NCBI GenBank assembly: GCA_903930565.1
Contig: CAIYZC010000286.1
Span: forward strand, 1 to 46,499
Reading direction: 5' to 3'
DNA: 46,499 nt
From: an uncultured Pedosphaera sp.
GTDB lineage: Bacteria > Verrucomicrobiota > Verrucomicrobiia > Limisphaerales > Pedosphaeraceae
The notes under the pieces are model-generated. The model did not search any database. It was given only the letters and a program-made list of their open reading frames with translations, and had not been told where the DNA came from. Numbering within the stretch: position 1 is the first letter of the stretch; each line of letters starts with the position of its first letter. Made by a program: the position numbers and the translations under genes. Shown piece after piece: positions 37,260 to 46,499 of this stretch.

Positions 37260-38336
37260 ATGTTTCCGACTCAGGATTTGCATGTACGAGAAATGGTCCG
37301 GCTGGTGACGCCCCGGGCGCTGAAGAACGAGCTGCCGATGACCGAGGCCGCGAATGCGACCGTGGCCAGCAGCCGCGCGCGCATCAACCGCATCCTCGCG
37401 CGCGAGGATTCCCGCCTGTTGGTGGTGGTCGGACCGTGCTCCATTCACGAACCCGATGGCGCGCGCGAGTACGCCGCGCGGCTGAATGTGCTCCGCCGCG
37501 AACTCGCCGACCAAATGGAAATCGTCATGCGCGTCTACTTTGAAAAGCCGCGCACCACGGTGGGTTGGAAGGGGTTGATCAACGACCCGCACCTGGACAA
37601 CACCCACGACATTGAAGCCGGCTTGAAACTGGCCCGGCGGCTGTTGCTGGACATCACGGAAACCGGCATGCCGGCGGCCACGGAATTCCTCGACCCCATC
37701 ATTCCACAATACATTGCGGACTTGATCAGTTGGGCGGCAGTCGGCGCCCGGACCACGGAATCGCAGACGCACCGGGAAATGGCCAGCGGCCTTTCCATGC
37801 CGGTGGGCTTCAAAAACGCCACGGACGGCAGCCTGCAAATCGCCATCGACGCCATGGGCGCCGCGATGCGCCCCCACAGTTTTCTCGGCATTGACCAGGA
37901 GGGCTTCACGAGCATCGTCCGCACAGCGGGCAATCCCTCCGGCCACGTCGTGCTGCGCGGCGGCCGCGCCTTGACCAATTTCGACGCCGCCAGCATCGCC
38001 GAAGCCGAAAAGAAACTCGTCCAAGCGGGCCTGCCCCCGGTGATGATGGTGGACTGCAGCCACGCCAACTCCGCCAAACGCTTTGAAAAGCAGGAAGATG
38101 TCTGGCAGGACGTCATCGCCCAACGCGTTGCCGGCACCCGCTCGCTGGCGGGTTTAATGGTGGAAAGCTACCTCCACGAAGGCGCCCAACCCTTCCCCAA
38201 GACGCCTTCCGCACTCCGCCCTGGCGTTTCCATCACGGATGCCTGTATCGGCTGGGACGTCACGGAACGCATGTTGCGCCAAGGCCACGCCGCCCTGGCC
38301 GGAGCCAATCGCCCGGAACTGGCCGCCGCGGTTTGA
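37260..38336 (+). CDS. 3-deoxy-7-phosphoheptulonate (DAHP) synthase, class I AroF/G/H type
   Basis: ATG at 37260 (the ORF track start at 37251 is GTG). [23 protein letters not shown]...[24 protein letters not shown]...[25 protein letters not shown]. Confidence 0.96.
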   Translation: MFPTQDLHVREMVRLVTPRALKNELPMTEAANATVASSRARINRILAREDSRLLVVVGPCSIHEPDGAREYAARLNVLRRELADQMEIVMRVYFEKPRTTVGWKGLINDPHLDNTHDIEAGLKLARRLLLDITETGMPAATEFLDPIIPQYIADLISWAAVGARTTESQTHREMASGLSMPVGFKNATDGSLQIAIDAMGAAMRPHSFLGIDQEGFTSIVRTAGNPSGHVVLRGGRALTNFDAASIAEAEKKLVQAGLPPVMMVDCSHANSAKRFEKQEDVWQDVIAQRVAGTRSLAGLMVESYLHEGAQPFPKTPSALRPGVSITDACIGWDVTERMLRQGHAALAGANRPELAAAV

Positions 38337-38349
38337 CCGGGGTGCGCCC

Positions 38350-40191
38350 ATGCCCCGCCGCCTGACCGTTCGCCTGACCGCCGTCCTCGGGCTGGCGACG
38401 GGGCTGGGGGCCGGAGCTTTCGTCCCCGCCGTGGCGGCGGACGAGTTCTCCGACTACCGCACCACCGCCACGGCTCTCACCACCAATTTGACCCGCTCCG
38501 CCCGTCCGCCGACCGGCCGGACCGGCTACTTGGGTCTGACCTTGCGACCGGACACGGCCCCGGGCCAATGGCGGGTGGACGAAGTGGAAACAGATTCCCC
38601 GGCGGATCATGCCGGGATTCGCCCGGGAGACGGCCTGCGCGAACTGGACGGCGCCCCACTCCACACTCCCGACCAACTGCGAGCAGCGGTGCAAACCCGG
38701 GGGCCGGGGGAACGCGTCCGGCTCGGTTTGGAACGGGCGGGCAAAGCGGTGGTCGTCGTGGCCCTGCTCGCGGCGACCAGCGAACCCATGGCCACGGAGG
38801 AAGGCCGCGCCGGGTTGGGGGCCCGCTTCACGGATTGGGACCAAGGCGAGGGCGCGCTGGTCGAGCGGATTGAATTTGGCACCGCCGCCGCCGAAGGCGG
38901 CTTGCGGGCGGGGGACATTCTGCTGGAACTCGATGGCGAAATGGTGCCAAACGGCGAGACCGCGCGCTCCCTGCTGGAGGAAAAGCAACCCGGGGACCTC
39001 CTGCGGCTGCGCCTCCAGCGGCGCCGGGAGGAAGTGAAATTGGAAATCCGCCTGCCCCGCGCGCCCGACCCGGTCGAAAACCGCGCCCGCACCTACTGGC
39101 ATAAACCCAACTACCGGCTCGCCGTGATCCCGGTCGAGTTCCCCGATGTGCGGCACAATCCGGCGGTGACGCCGGCGGATTGGACGGAGTTCCTCTTCAG
39201 CACGAATCAGTATCGGAACAAGGACAATCCCACCGGCCAGCCGGTTCACGGCAGTCTGCGCGATTATTACGACGAAGTTTCCACCGGCGCGCTCCAGGTC
39301 ACCGGGCAGGTGCTCGAATGGGTCGGGGTGAGCCGCAACCGCGCGGAGTACGCGGCGCCGGGCGACGGCGGCAACCACGCGCCTTTTTTGTTCCGGGAAG
39401 CCTTGGATGCGGTTTACGCGCGGGCCGGCGCCACGGATCCCCTGCGCGGTTTCGACGGCCTGCTGTTCATCTATGCGGGCGAGCGTTTCGGCCCCGCTAC
39501 GCGGCGAAGCCTCTATTGGCCGCACATGGCGCCCCTGTTCCACCGGAACCAACGCTGGAACACCTTGGTGTGCCCGGAAGGCGGTGGGCGGATGGCGGAC
39601 ATCAGCGTCTATTGCCACGAATTCGGGCACTTGCTGGGCTGGCCGGACTTGTATGCGCGGGCGGAGAATCCCGGCGGGGCGGGGTTGGGCTTCTGGTGTT
39701 TGATGTCGCAGCAAACCGGGGGCGGGCGGCCGCAGCACCCCTCGGCGTGGTGCAAGGAACAACTGGGCTGGTTGCACCCGGTGGTGCTCGACCCGACCGT
39801 GAAACAAAAACTCCTCCTTGGGCCGGCGGAAGGCGCGGCGGGGGAATGCTACAAGGTGCTGGTCCGGCGCGATGGCAGTGAATACTTCCTGCTGGAAAAC
39901 CGCCGGCACCAAGGCTTCGACGAACAACTGCCCGGCGAGGGCTTGTTGATTTGGCGGGTCGTGGGCGGCCGCCCCATCCTGGAAGCCGCGCACGGGGTGG
40001 GCGGTCCCGCCGCCCCGCGGCTCTACCCATCGTCGGTTCCGTTTCCGAGCCGGGCGAACCAGGCGTTCACGCCCTTCACCACACCGTCCAGCCGATCCCG
40101 GTTGGGCGGCGGGCTGCCGGTGTTCCTAACCCATATCCGCCGCCTGCCCGATGGTCGGATCGCCTTCCAAATCGGCTCGGAGTTCGACTGA
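38350..40191 (+). CDS. Exported metalloprotease, M6 (immune inhibitor A-like) domain with two N-terminal PDZ domains
   Basis: Signal peptide. PDZ1 GYLGLTLRPD...VDEVETDSPADHAGIRPGDGLRELDG; PDZ2 AGLGARFTD...VERIEFGTAAAEGGLRAGDILLELDG; catalytic YCHEFGHLLGWPDLY. Confidence 0.87.
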   Translation: MPRRLTVRLTAVLGLATGLGAGAFVPAVAADEFSDYRTTATALTTNLTRSARPPTGRTGYLGLTLRPDTAPGQWRVDEVETDSPADHAGIRPGDGLRELDGAPLHTPDQLRAAVQTRGPGERVRLGLERAGKAVVVVALLAATSEPMATEEGRAGLGARFTDWDQGEGALVERIEFGTAAAEGGLRAGDILLELDGEMVPNGETARSLLEEKQPGDLLRLRLQRRREEVKLEIRLPRAPDPVENRARTYWHKPNYRLAVIPVEFPDVRHNPAVTPADWTEFLFSTNQYRNKDNPTGQPVHGSLRDYYDEVSTGALQVTGQVLEWVGVSRNRAEYAAPGDGGNHAPFLFREALDAVYARAGATDPLRGFDGLLFIYAGERFGPATRRSLYWPHMAPLFHRNQRWNTLVCPEGGGRMADISVYCHEFGHLLGWPDLYARAENPGGAGLGFWCLMSQQTGGGRPQHPSAWCKEQLGWLHPVVLDPTVKQKLLLGPAEGAAGECYKVLVRRDGSEYFLLENRRHQGFDEQLPGEGLLIWRVVGGRPILEAAHGVGGPAAPRLYPSSVPFPSRANQAFTPFTTPSSRSRLGGGLPVFLTHIRRLPDGRIAFQIGSEFD

Positions 40192-40206
40192 GCGACGGGG
40201 CGGCGC

Positions 40207-43200
40207 TCAGCTCTTCGGCAGAATCACGGTCACCCGGCTCAAGCGCTTGGTCAGCATGGGGAGCTTGACGGGCTTGCGTTTTTTCTCGTCTTCCGTCGCG
40301 CTGTTGTCGGCCGCCAAGGCTTGCTTGGCGTCGTTGTTGGCCTGCTGGGCCGCCGCTTGACCGGCCGCGGTGGTTCCGGCGCTGGTGCCCAGGGTGGACG
40401 TTGATTGGCCGCCACCGATGGAGACATTCTGGCCGAGCACGGAGGCCGTCACACCGCCGGCCCCGGAGGCGCTCACCCCGCCAATGCCGATGATCGTGCC
40501 GGTGACCGTGCCCGCGGTGGCGGTGACCGTCGCACTGCCGCCCGCCAGCAGGGTGCCGTGAAAACTTTGCGCGGCCTGAATGTTGGCGTCCTGCCGGGAC
40601 ACAATCAAACCGCTGATGGTGCCCTGGGCATTGATGTTGATGGCGCCGCCGATGACGCCGCTGGAGCCCAGATCGACATTGCCCGCAAATCCCGGATTAC
40701 CGGCCGAAGGAGCGGTGCCGGCGCTGAGGGTGATGGTCGGCCCCGCCGTGACCGAGCCGTTCAAGGCGTACTGTTGAATGCCGCCCAGGGTGGAAATGAT
40801 GTTGCCTTGCGGCGTGGTGATGGTGATGTTGCCCGGCAGCCCGTTGCCGCCGGCGGCTTGATAGGTGCCGGTGGGCAGCACGGAGAGCACGCCGCTGCCG
40901 AACGGACTGGGATTATTGATGGCGCCCGTCAACAGATCGCCGCTCACCGGGTCATGATAGATGGTGGGGATGACCAGGATGGAATTCGCCCCATTGCCGG
41001 CATTCACCGTGCCGTGCTCGGAAACGATGGTGATGTTGCCGCCATTGAAGGTGGCGATGCGCGCGCCGCCAATGTCCACATCGCGGCCGGCGTCGATGAT
41101 CACATCACTGTGGCCCGCGGTGAAGATGCCGTAGGAAACATTGGCCCCGACCGGAATCAGCGCAAAATTGCCCTGGCTCAGGTAGAGCGACCCGCCGCTG
41201 GTGACCATCACGTTTCCGCCGTCAATGGAGGCGATGGTCGAGGTGAGCAGGCTGATGTCGCCGGTCACGTTGACCTTGATGGACGCACCCGCGGGCGTCC
41301 ATGGCGCCAGGTAGGAGTAATTGACCGGATTGTAGGCGGAGGCGACGCCCCACGAAAAAATGCCGCCGGAGCTGCCCAAGTCCAGCGAGTCGGCGTTCAG
41401 AATGAACTGGCCGGGCCCGCCCATCTGGAACCCCGCCGAGAGATTCTGGCTGTTGGCCACCGAACTCTGGCTGGCATTGAACAGCGCCGTCAGTTGGCCG
41501 ACGGGGGCCAACGTGGCGGTCGTGGTCGCGAAGTAATACTGGCCGTCCGTGCCGCGCTGGGTGATGACGTTGCCGTTCGCGTCAAACTTCAACACCGGCA
41601 CCGCTCCCGAGAGGGCGCCCAGCACGTTTTGGTTCATCTGGTACTGGAAACCCAACTGCCCCGTGGCCGCATCGTAAATGAAACCGGGATTTGCGTTCGG
41701 ATCGTAGGCGCCCTGGAGTTGGTAGCCGTCCTTGAGCGCCAACCGCAGGTGGGCGAGGGCGTAGGCGGTCTGCTGCGCAGGGGTGCCCGCCAGGATGGTC
41801 GGCGGCACGAGCAGCGAAGCGTTGGGATCGATCAGGAGGGAGAAAATGGCGTCCCAATTGTTCGGCAGCAACGGGTTTGCGCCGACGATCGGCTGGCTCA
41901 GATGCGTGAAGGCGTACACCGGCGAGAACGACACGCCCCCTTTCACCGTGAGCCGGGTGGTGTCCAAGGCGTGCAGGTTTTGGCCAATGAAGCTGGCGTT
42001 GTACATGCTCCCCCCCACATTGAGCAGGGTCTCCTTGGTGGTGCGGAGGGTGACATTTTCCATGCCGCCGGCGAGGTTGAACACCACCGGGTTCGGGTTG
42101 TTCAATTCGGGCGGCGTGGCGGCGTGGTCCGTCAACCCAAACGCGTCGCCCCCCGGATACCAGCTCTTCGCGCCGCTGTCGGACATCGAAAGCGTGTAGT
42201 TGAAGAGTGCGGCCGGGTTGTTCGGGTCGGAGTAACTGCGAAAATCACCGCCGTGCGTCGTGGTGACGCGCAACTCGCCCTGGGGGGAGGGAAACAGAAC
42301 GGTGCCGGCGTCGAGCACGAGCCCGCCCGCGCCCGCGTTCACCGTCAACGACGGCGGGAAGAGCAGCGGAATGCTGTTGCCCGGCGCCGAGGGCACGTCG
42401 TGGGGCGCGCCCGCGCCCGTGATCTCCACGCCCACACCCGCGTTCAAGGTCACCGCGGCCGCGGGATCGTAATCAAAATAGTGGTACCCCGCAAACGCGG
42501 CGCTGCTGCCGCCCCGGTCGTTGAAGATGCCCGAGGGATTCCGGATATCTTGCACGTAAATGGTCCCGTTGGGGGCGGCCACCTTCCAACTCCCCTTGAT
42601 GAGGCTCAGGGCAAAACCGCCGCTCTCACTCGGCGCGCCGATGTTGCCGCCCGCCGTGATGCTGCCGGTTCCGTTCGCCAACACATAATGGCCGCTCACA
42701 TCGCCGCCCGCCGTGATGGTCACGTTGCCGGGGGCGGCGCCGAAGGCGCCGGTGCCCGCGTCGAATTTCGCCTGGTTGTAATTGTCCGTCACCGGCAGGT
42801 AGCTCCGGACATTGCCGCCGGCGTTGATGGTGACATCGCCCCCCGCCATGGTGCTGATCCCGCCGAGGTTGGGGGACACCTTGTAATAGGGGGACTTCAG
42901 CTGACCGAAGATAAAGCCGTTGTCGTTGCCCCCGGTGTTCACCTCCCCGAACTGCGCGGTGACGTTGATGGCGCCGCCGCCGACGGTGCGAATGCCGTTG
43001 TTCCCCGGGTTGCCCGTGCTGTTGGGATAAGGATCCCCGGGGTTGACGATGACCTCGTTGGCCGCCCACACGCTGATATTGCCGTCCTGCGTTTGCAGGT
43101 AGGAGTTCCCGTTGAGATACACCCCCGCGGTGCCCGGGGCGGGTGCGCTGGTGAGGTTTTGCGGGCCGGCGGAGAGGCTCACACTCCAGTTCTTGCCCGC

Positions 43201-44523
43201 GACAATCGCGGACTGATCGTTGAAAATGATGCTGTTGCCCGCCGTGAGGCTGAGCAAGGCCGAGGCGCCGGGATCACTCAGCCGCCAAATCGTATCCAGC
43301 GTGATGTTGTCATCCGCCGCCAAGGTGATCGAGTACAGCCCGCTGTTCAAATCGGGGCTGAGCGAATTTACGAAGGCGTCGTCCAACGTCAAATCATAAG
43401 GATCCAGCCAGAGGCGCCCGCCGTGGTAGCCCGCGGTGGCGTGGCCGTCGACCTTGGTTTGCAGGGGGGGCAGCGTGGCGGCGGAAAGCTCCACCTGACC
43501 GCCATTACCGCCCTGCGCCCCGCCCGCCACACTGATCGTGGAACCGGTTTGATCGTGGAACGTGTTGCCGCCCTTGATCGTCACCGTGCCGCCCGCGCTA
43601 ACGCCTTGGTCATCCCCGCGCGCCGAGATCACCGAATTCGCGCCCAAGTTCACCGCGTCCGCCGCGACCAGTTCGATCACGCCGTTGACGTTGCGGACGG
43701 AATTGGCCTGCGCCAGTCCACCTTGATTTACCACGCCGGCTTGGAGGGTGATCGACCCGCCGTCCGCCGCCAAGCGGCCGGCGTTGTTCACCGTGCCGGC
43801 GGGCAAGGTGACTTTGGCGCTGAGCCCGCGACCGTCCGGGCGGGAGGAGAGGAGGACGTCGTGCCCGGCGACCAAGCCGATGGAACCACCGGGGGCGGAG
43901 ATGCTTCCTTGGTTGTCCACCTGTTCGGCGATCAGATAGGCGGAGCCACCATTGCCGATGTTGATCTTGCCGTAATTAACAATGCCCGCGGAGGGGGGCA
44001 GTGCGCCGAAATCCCAAGCCCCACCCGCGGCGAGGTTGGGGACGGGCGTCGGGCTGGTGGTCATCACCAAGCCATGGGCGTTGATCGCCGCCTGGCCGCC
44101 GATGGCGAAGCCGGCGGAGTTTTGCAAAACCACCAAGCCATTGGCATTCAATGTTCCCAGGATTTGGGAGGGATTGGAGTCGTGGATTTGATTCCAAACG
44201 ACGGAGCTGGAGGAGGGTTGAACAAAGGTCGTGGTCTGCCCCAGGCCGATGTTGAAGTTTTGCCAGCTCAGCACCGCCTTATCCGACGTCTGGATGGTGG
44301 TCACCGAACCCTGCGTGGTCACCTTTGCCGTGCCCAGGTTCACCACCGGTCCGACGGGGGGGGCGGCGTGCCCCAGCAGCGCGCTGCCACCAAAGCCCAG
44401 CAGGAGCACCAAGCCCCGGCTGCGGCGGGAGCGGCGGCTGGCCGCCCGCTTCTTCAAATGCCAAAAGGATCTCCGTTTCACAAATTTTTTTGGGGTGGGT
44501 GGTCCGGGCCGCGCGCCGGTCAA
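40207..44523 (-). CDS. Filamentous-hemagglutinin-type two-partner secretion exoprotein (TpsA)
   Basis: 1438 aa (the track start at 44523 is TTG; the true start may be further in, e.g. GTG at 44481). TPS domain NIGLGQTTTFVQPSSSSVVWNQIHDSNPSQILGTLNANGLVVLQNSAGFAIGGQAAINAHGLVMTT; long repetitive beta-helix. C-terminal basic tail KKRKPVKLPMLTKRLSRVTVILPKS. Confidence 0.9.
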   Translation of the reverse strand: MTGARPGPPTPKKFVKRRSFWHLKKRAASRRSRRSRGLVLLLGFGGSALLGHAAPPVGPVVNLGTAKVTTQGSVTTIQTSDKAVLSWQNFNIGLGQTTTFVQPSSSSVVWNQIHDSNPSQILGTLNANGLVVLQNSAGFAIGGQAAINAHGLVMTTSPTPVPNLAAGGAWDFGALPPSAGIVNYGKINIGNGGSAYLIAEQVDNQGSISAPGGSIGLVAGHDVLLSSRPDGRGLSAKVTLPAGTVNNAGRLAADGGSITLQAGVVNQGGLAQANSVRNVNGVIELVAADAVNLGANSVISARGDDQGVSAGGTVTIKGGNTFHDQTGSTISVAGGAQGGNGGQVELSAATLPPLQTKVDGHATAGYHGGRLWLDPYDLTLDDAFVNSLSPDLNSGLYSITLAADDNITLDTIWRLSDPGASALLSLTAGNSIIFNDQSAIVAGKNWSVSLSAGPQNLTSAPAPGTAGVYLNGNSYLQTQDGNISVWAANEVIVNPGDPYPNSTGNPGNNGIRTVGGGAINVTAQFGEVNTGGNDNGFIFGQLKSPYYKVSPNLGGISTMAGGDVTINAGGNVRSYLPVTDNYNQAKFDAGTGAFGAAPGNVTITAGGDVSGHYVLANGTGSITAGGNIGAPSESGGFALSLIKGSWKVAAPNGTIYVQDIRNPSGIFNDRGGSSAAFAGYHYFDYDPAAAVTLNAGVGVEITGAGAPHDVPSAPGNSIPLLFPPSLTVNAGAGGLVLDAGTVLFPSPQGELRVTTTHGGDFRSYSDPNNPAALFNYTLSMSDSGAKSWYPGGDAFGLTDHAATPPELNNPNPVVFNLAGGMENVTLRTTKETLLNVGGSMYNASFIGQNLHALDTTRLTVKGGVSFSPVYAFTHLSQPIVGANPLLPNNWDAIFSLLIDPNASLLVPPTILAGTPAQQTAYALAHLRLALKDGYQLQGAYDPNANPGFIYDAATGQLGFQYQMNQNVLGALSGAVPVLKFDANGNVITQRGTDGQYYFATTTATLAPVGQLTALFNASQSSVANSQNLSAGFQMGGPGQFILNADSLDLGSSGGIFSWGVASAYNPVNYSYLAPWTPAGASIKVNVTGDISLLTSTIASIDGGNVMVTSGGSLYLSQGNFALIPVGANVSYGIFTAGHSDVIIDAGRDVDIGGARIATFNGGNITIVSEHGTVNAGNGANSILVIPTIYHDPVSGDLLTGAINNPSPFGSGVLSVLPTGTYQAAGGNGLPGNITITTPQGNIISTLGGIQQYALNGSVTAGPTITLSAGTAPSAGNPGFAGNVDLGSSGVIGGAININAQGTISGLIVSRQDANIQAAQSFHGTLLAGGSATVTATAGTVTGTIIGIGGVSASGAGGVTASVLGQNVSIGGGQSTSTLGTSAGTTAAGQAAAQQANNDAKQALAADNSATEDEKKRKPVKLPMLTKRLSRVTVILPKS

Positions 44524-46499
44524 AATTGGGCCGTCAGGTTGAAATCAAAACGAGGTTCGCCCGCCTTGGTGGCGCCCGCATCGAGCAGCGGCCAGGAGAA
44601 CAGCAGACGGGCCTCCCAATTCGGCCCGAGCGTCCCCACCCCGCCAAAGCCCACACCCCACAGGGATGTTTGGGGCGCCCGCCCTTGGGGATCCAGCAAA
44701 TAGACCGTGCCAAAATCGCTGTAAACCGTGCCGCGCACCACCAAGGGGTGGCCCGCATACGCCGTCCCAATCATCACCGGCGGCGTCTTTTGCTCCACAC
44801 TGCCGTGCCAGCCGTAATCCCCGAAGGCGGTGCCTTCATGGTAGCCGCGAACTGTCCCCAAACCGCCCAGCACGAATTCCTCGTTGGCGATCAAAGGTTC
44901 GCTGGACCATTGCCCGTCCAGGCGCAAAGTCAGATCCCAGTTCGTCCGCCAGTTCAACGTGCGGATCAAGCTGGGGGTGAAGATCACCCAGGTGCCGCCG
45001 GATTCCGTGGAACTACTGATGGCCCGCAGGCGGGCGAGATCACCCGAGTGCCAGCTGTTCACACTCATCCCCAACCCAAAGGCCGTCACCCCGCGGGAAT
45101 CCCGCAGGCTGGCGTCGTAGCGCACCGCCAACGGCACGTACTCCAGGCTGTGAACCGTCGTGGGCACCGGCGAATCGATCACCGACACGTTCACGTTGGT
45201 GGTGGGCATCGCCGGGTTGGACACCGTGTCGATAATCACGCTGGTCAGGGTGAAGATGTTGGTCTTGAAGCTGGTCGCCTGGTAGGTCTTGTAATCGAAT
45301 CCCCCGGAAATCCCGGATTGGAAGCGCCCCGTGTTCAGCAGGGGCCAGGACAGCCGCCCGCCGAACCCGTTGTTCACGGTCAAATCCTGCTGCACGTCGT
45401 TTTCCACCAGCGTGTTGCCGTTGGTGTTGTAGCGCTGCGTGGTCGAGAGGTTCAGCAGGCCCGTGTCGATGAAGGAACGGCTCGCGAAAAAATTCAATTC
45501 CGGCCGGCCCGAAGGCGCCGGGAGATTGAACTTGTGGGTCGCTTCATCGTAGCCGAACTTGGCCGTGTCTTGATTGATTTGGTCCTCGACCGCCCCGAAA
45601 TCGCCGAGCGGCAGGCGGTAGAAACCACCGTAGTTCACCACCAGGGGTCGATCGTAAAAGGCCACCTGGCCGCCCTGCTTGTAAATTTCCGGCGCGAAGC
45701 TGTATTGCACCCCCAGGGAGTGTTCCCGGTCCCACAAGTTGTTGTACATCGCCGAGGTGTTCACGCGCAAATCCGGCGTGCCCGGGGTGCTTTGGTCGTT
45801 CAGCTCGACCTTCGCGTGCAAAGGCAGGCGGTCCTTCACCCCCAGGCGCAGGATCGTGGTGCCGGGTTCCGGTCCCGGTTCCAATTGGGGGTAAATCTGG
45901 CGGTCCTGATTGGCATTCGCCCGGTCCAGTTCCGCTTGGAATACTTGCTCGCGCAACATCATGTTGGTGTGCAGGCTCGGCAACGCCCGCATGACATTGT
46001 TCGAACTGAAATACCGGTTTTTGGTCACCAGAATCTCATACAGCCGCCCTTCAAACACCCGAATCTTGACCACCGCGTTGGTGATGGATTGCGGCGGGAT
46101 CGTCACGCTCACTGTGGGGTAGCCGCGCACCCGGTATTCGCTCTGCAAATCCCCCGCGGCGGCCACGATGTCCGCCAACACCACATTGGTGCCCACGCCA
46201 CGGGCAAAAATCTCCATCATCCGATTCGTCGTGAGCAGCGTGTTGCCGGTGATTTCATACGCTTCCACATTGAAATGTTGCACGGGCGCCGCCTTGGTCG
46301 GGGCGGCGGCCGCGAGCGCGGCGGCGGCGAACCCGGCGGGGAGATTGGTCATTCCCGACGCCAGGCAGGGGCGGCCGGAAACCAAGATCTGCGGACTCGC
46401 CCCTTTGTAAACGTACAGCATCAGCGTGCCGTCCCGCATCAATTCGGGCGCCACGGAAACATAGGCGGTCGCGTAGCCGCGTTGTTGATACTCCGCCAA
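44520..46499 (-). CDS. ShlB/FhaC-type two-partner secretion transporter (TpsB), N-terminus outside window
   Basis: POTRA-like segments (VQHFNVEAYEITGNTLL..., VVKIRVFEGRLYEILVTKNRYFSSNNVM), then a barrel with the VRGY motif in GGLGTVRGYHEGTAFGDYG; terminal FDFNLTAQF. Open at the window edge. Confidence 0.92.
   Translation of the reverse strand: MAEYQQRGYATAYVSVAPELMRDGTLMLYVYKGASPQILVSGRPCLASGMTNLPAGFAAAALAAAAPTKAAPVQHFNVEAYEITGNTLLTTNRMMEIFARGVGTNVVLADIVAAAGDLQSEYRVRGYPTVSVTIPPQSITNAVVKIRVFEGRLYEILVTKNRYFSSNNVMRALPSLHTNMMLREQVFQAELDRANANQDRQIYPQLEPGPEPGTTILRLGVKDRLPLHAKVELNDQSTPGTPDLRVNTSAMYNNLWDREHSLGVQYSFAPEIYKQGGQVAFYDRPLVVNYGGFYRLPLGDFGAVEDQINQDTAKFGYDEATHKFNLPAPSGRPELNFFASRSFIDTGLLNLSTTQRYNTNGNTLVENDVQQDLTVNNGFGGRLSWPLLNTGRFQSGISGGFDYKTYQATSFKTNIFTLTSVIIDTVSNPAMPTTNVNVSVIDSPVPTTVHSLEYVPLAVRYDASLRDSRGVTAFGLGMSVNSWHSGDLARLRAISSSTESGGTWVIFTPSLIRTLNWRTNWDLTLRLDGQWSSEPLIANEEFVLGGLGTVRGYHEGTAFGDYGWHGSVEQKTPPVMIGTAYAGHPLVVRGTVYSDFGTVYLLDPQGRAPQTSLWGVGFGGVGTLGPNWEARLLFSWPLLDAGATKAGEPRFDFNLTAQF

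Noticed and set aside
40405-44703. 1432-aa plus-strand ORF
   Set aside because: Antisense to TpsA. The length results from biased codon use in the repetitive beta-helix; no start context or domains.

Overview
GC-rich bacterial window, dense with genes. It is probably Verrucomicrobiota (Limisphaerales/Pedosphaera-like): there is a PSD1-type cytochrome gene, C-terminal 'FYRLV.P' tails and many paralogous BBP2-like porins; this assignment is inference. About 26 CDSs are supportable. From left to right: a PSD1/DUF1549-DUF1553 protein (runs off the left edge and is missing from the ORF track), two SPFH/Band-7 proteins, HtpX, a small exported protein, a Sel1-repeat protein, TrpF, a MoxR ATPase with an N-terminal zinc ribbon, a TPR protein, a polyprenol-phosphate mannosyltransferase-like GT2, a 1204-aa fusion of a PhoD-like phosphatase with an AcpA/PLC-type phosphoesterase, an MNT/HEPN toxin-antitoxin-like pair, four BBP2-type outer-membrane porin paralogs (two minus, two plus) with an interspersed lipoprotein and a stand-alone IS630-type HTH protein, a CzcCBA-like RND metal-efflux operon ending in a PII protein that lacks Tyr51, a small Cys-containing exported protein with its own promoter and terminator, a retropepsin-like protease, a secreted MetX-like hydrolase overlapping a transmembrane Ser/Thr kinase with a Gly/Pro-rich (collagen-like) sensor insert, a DAHP synthase, a PDZ-PDZ-M6 metalloprotease, and a two-partner secretion pair (TpsA/TpsB). 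The best leads are the porin-array/RND/PII island (about 15-32 kb), the duplicated two-hairpin 3'UTR with compensatory changes behind two porins, the double-phosphatase fusion, and the hydrolase/collagen-like sensor-kinase pair. No rRNA, tRNA, CRISPR array or complete mobile element was recognised. All family calls come from reading motifs; no searches were run.
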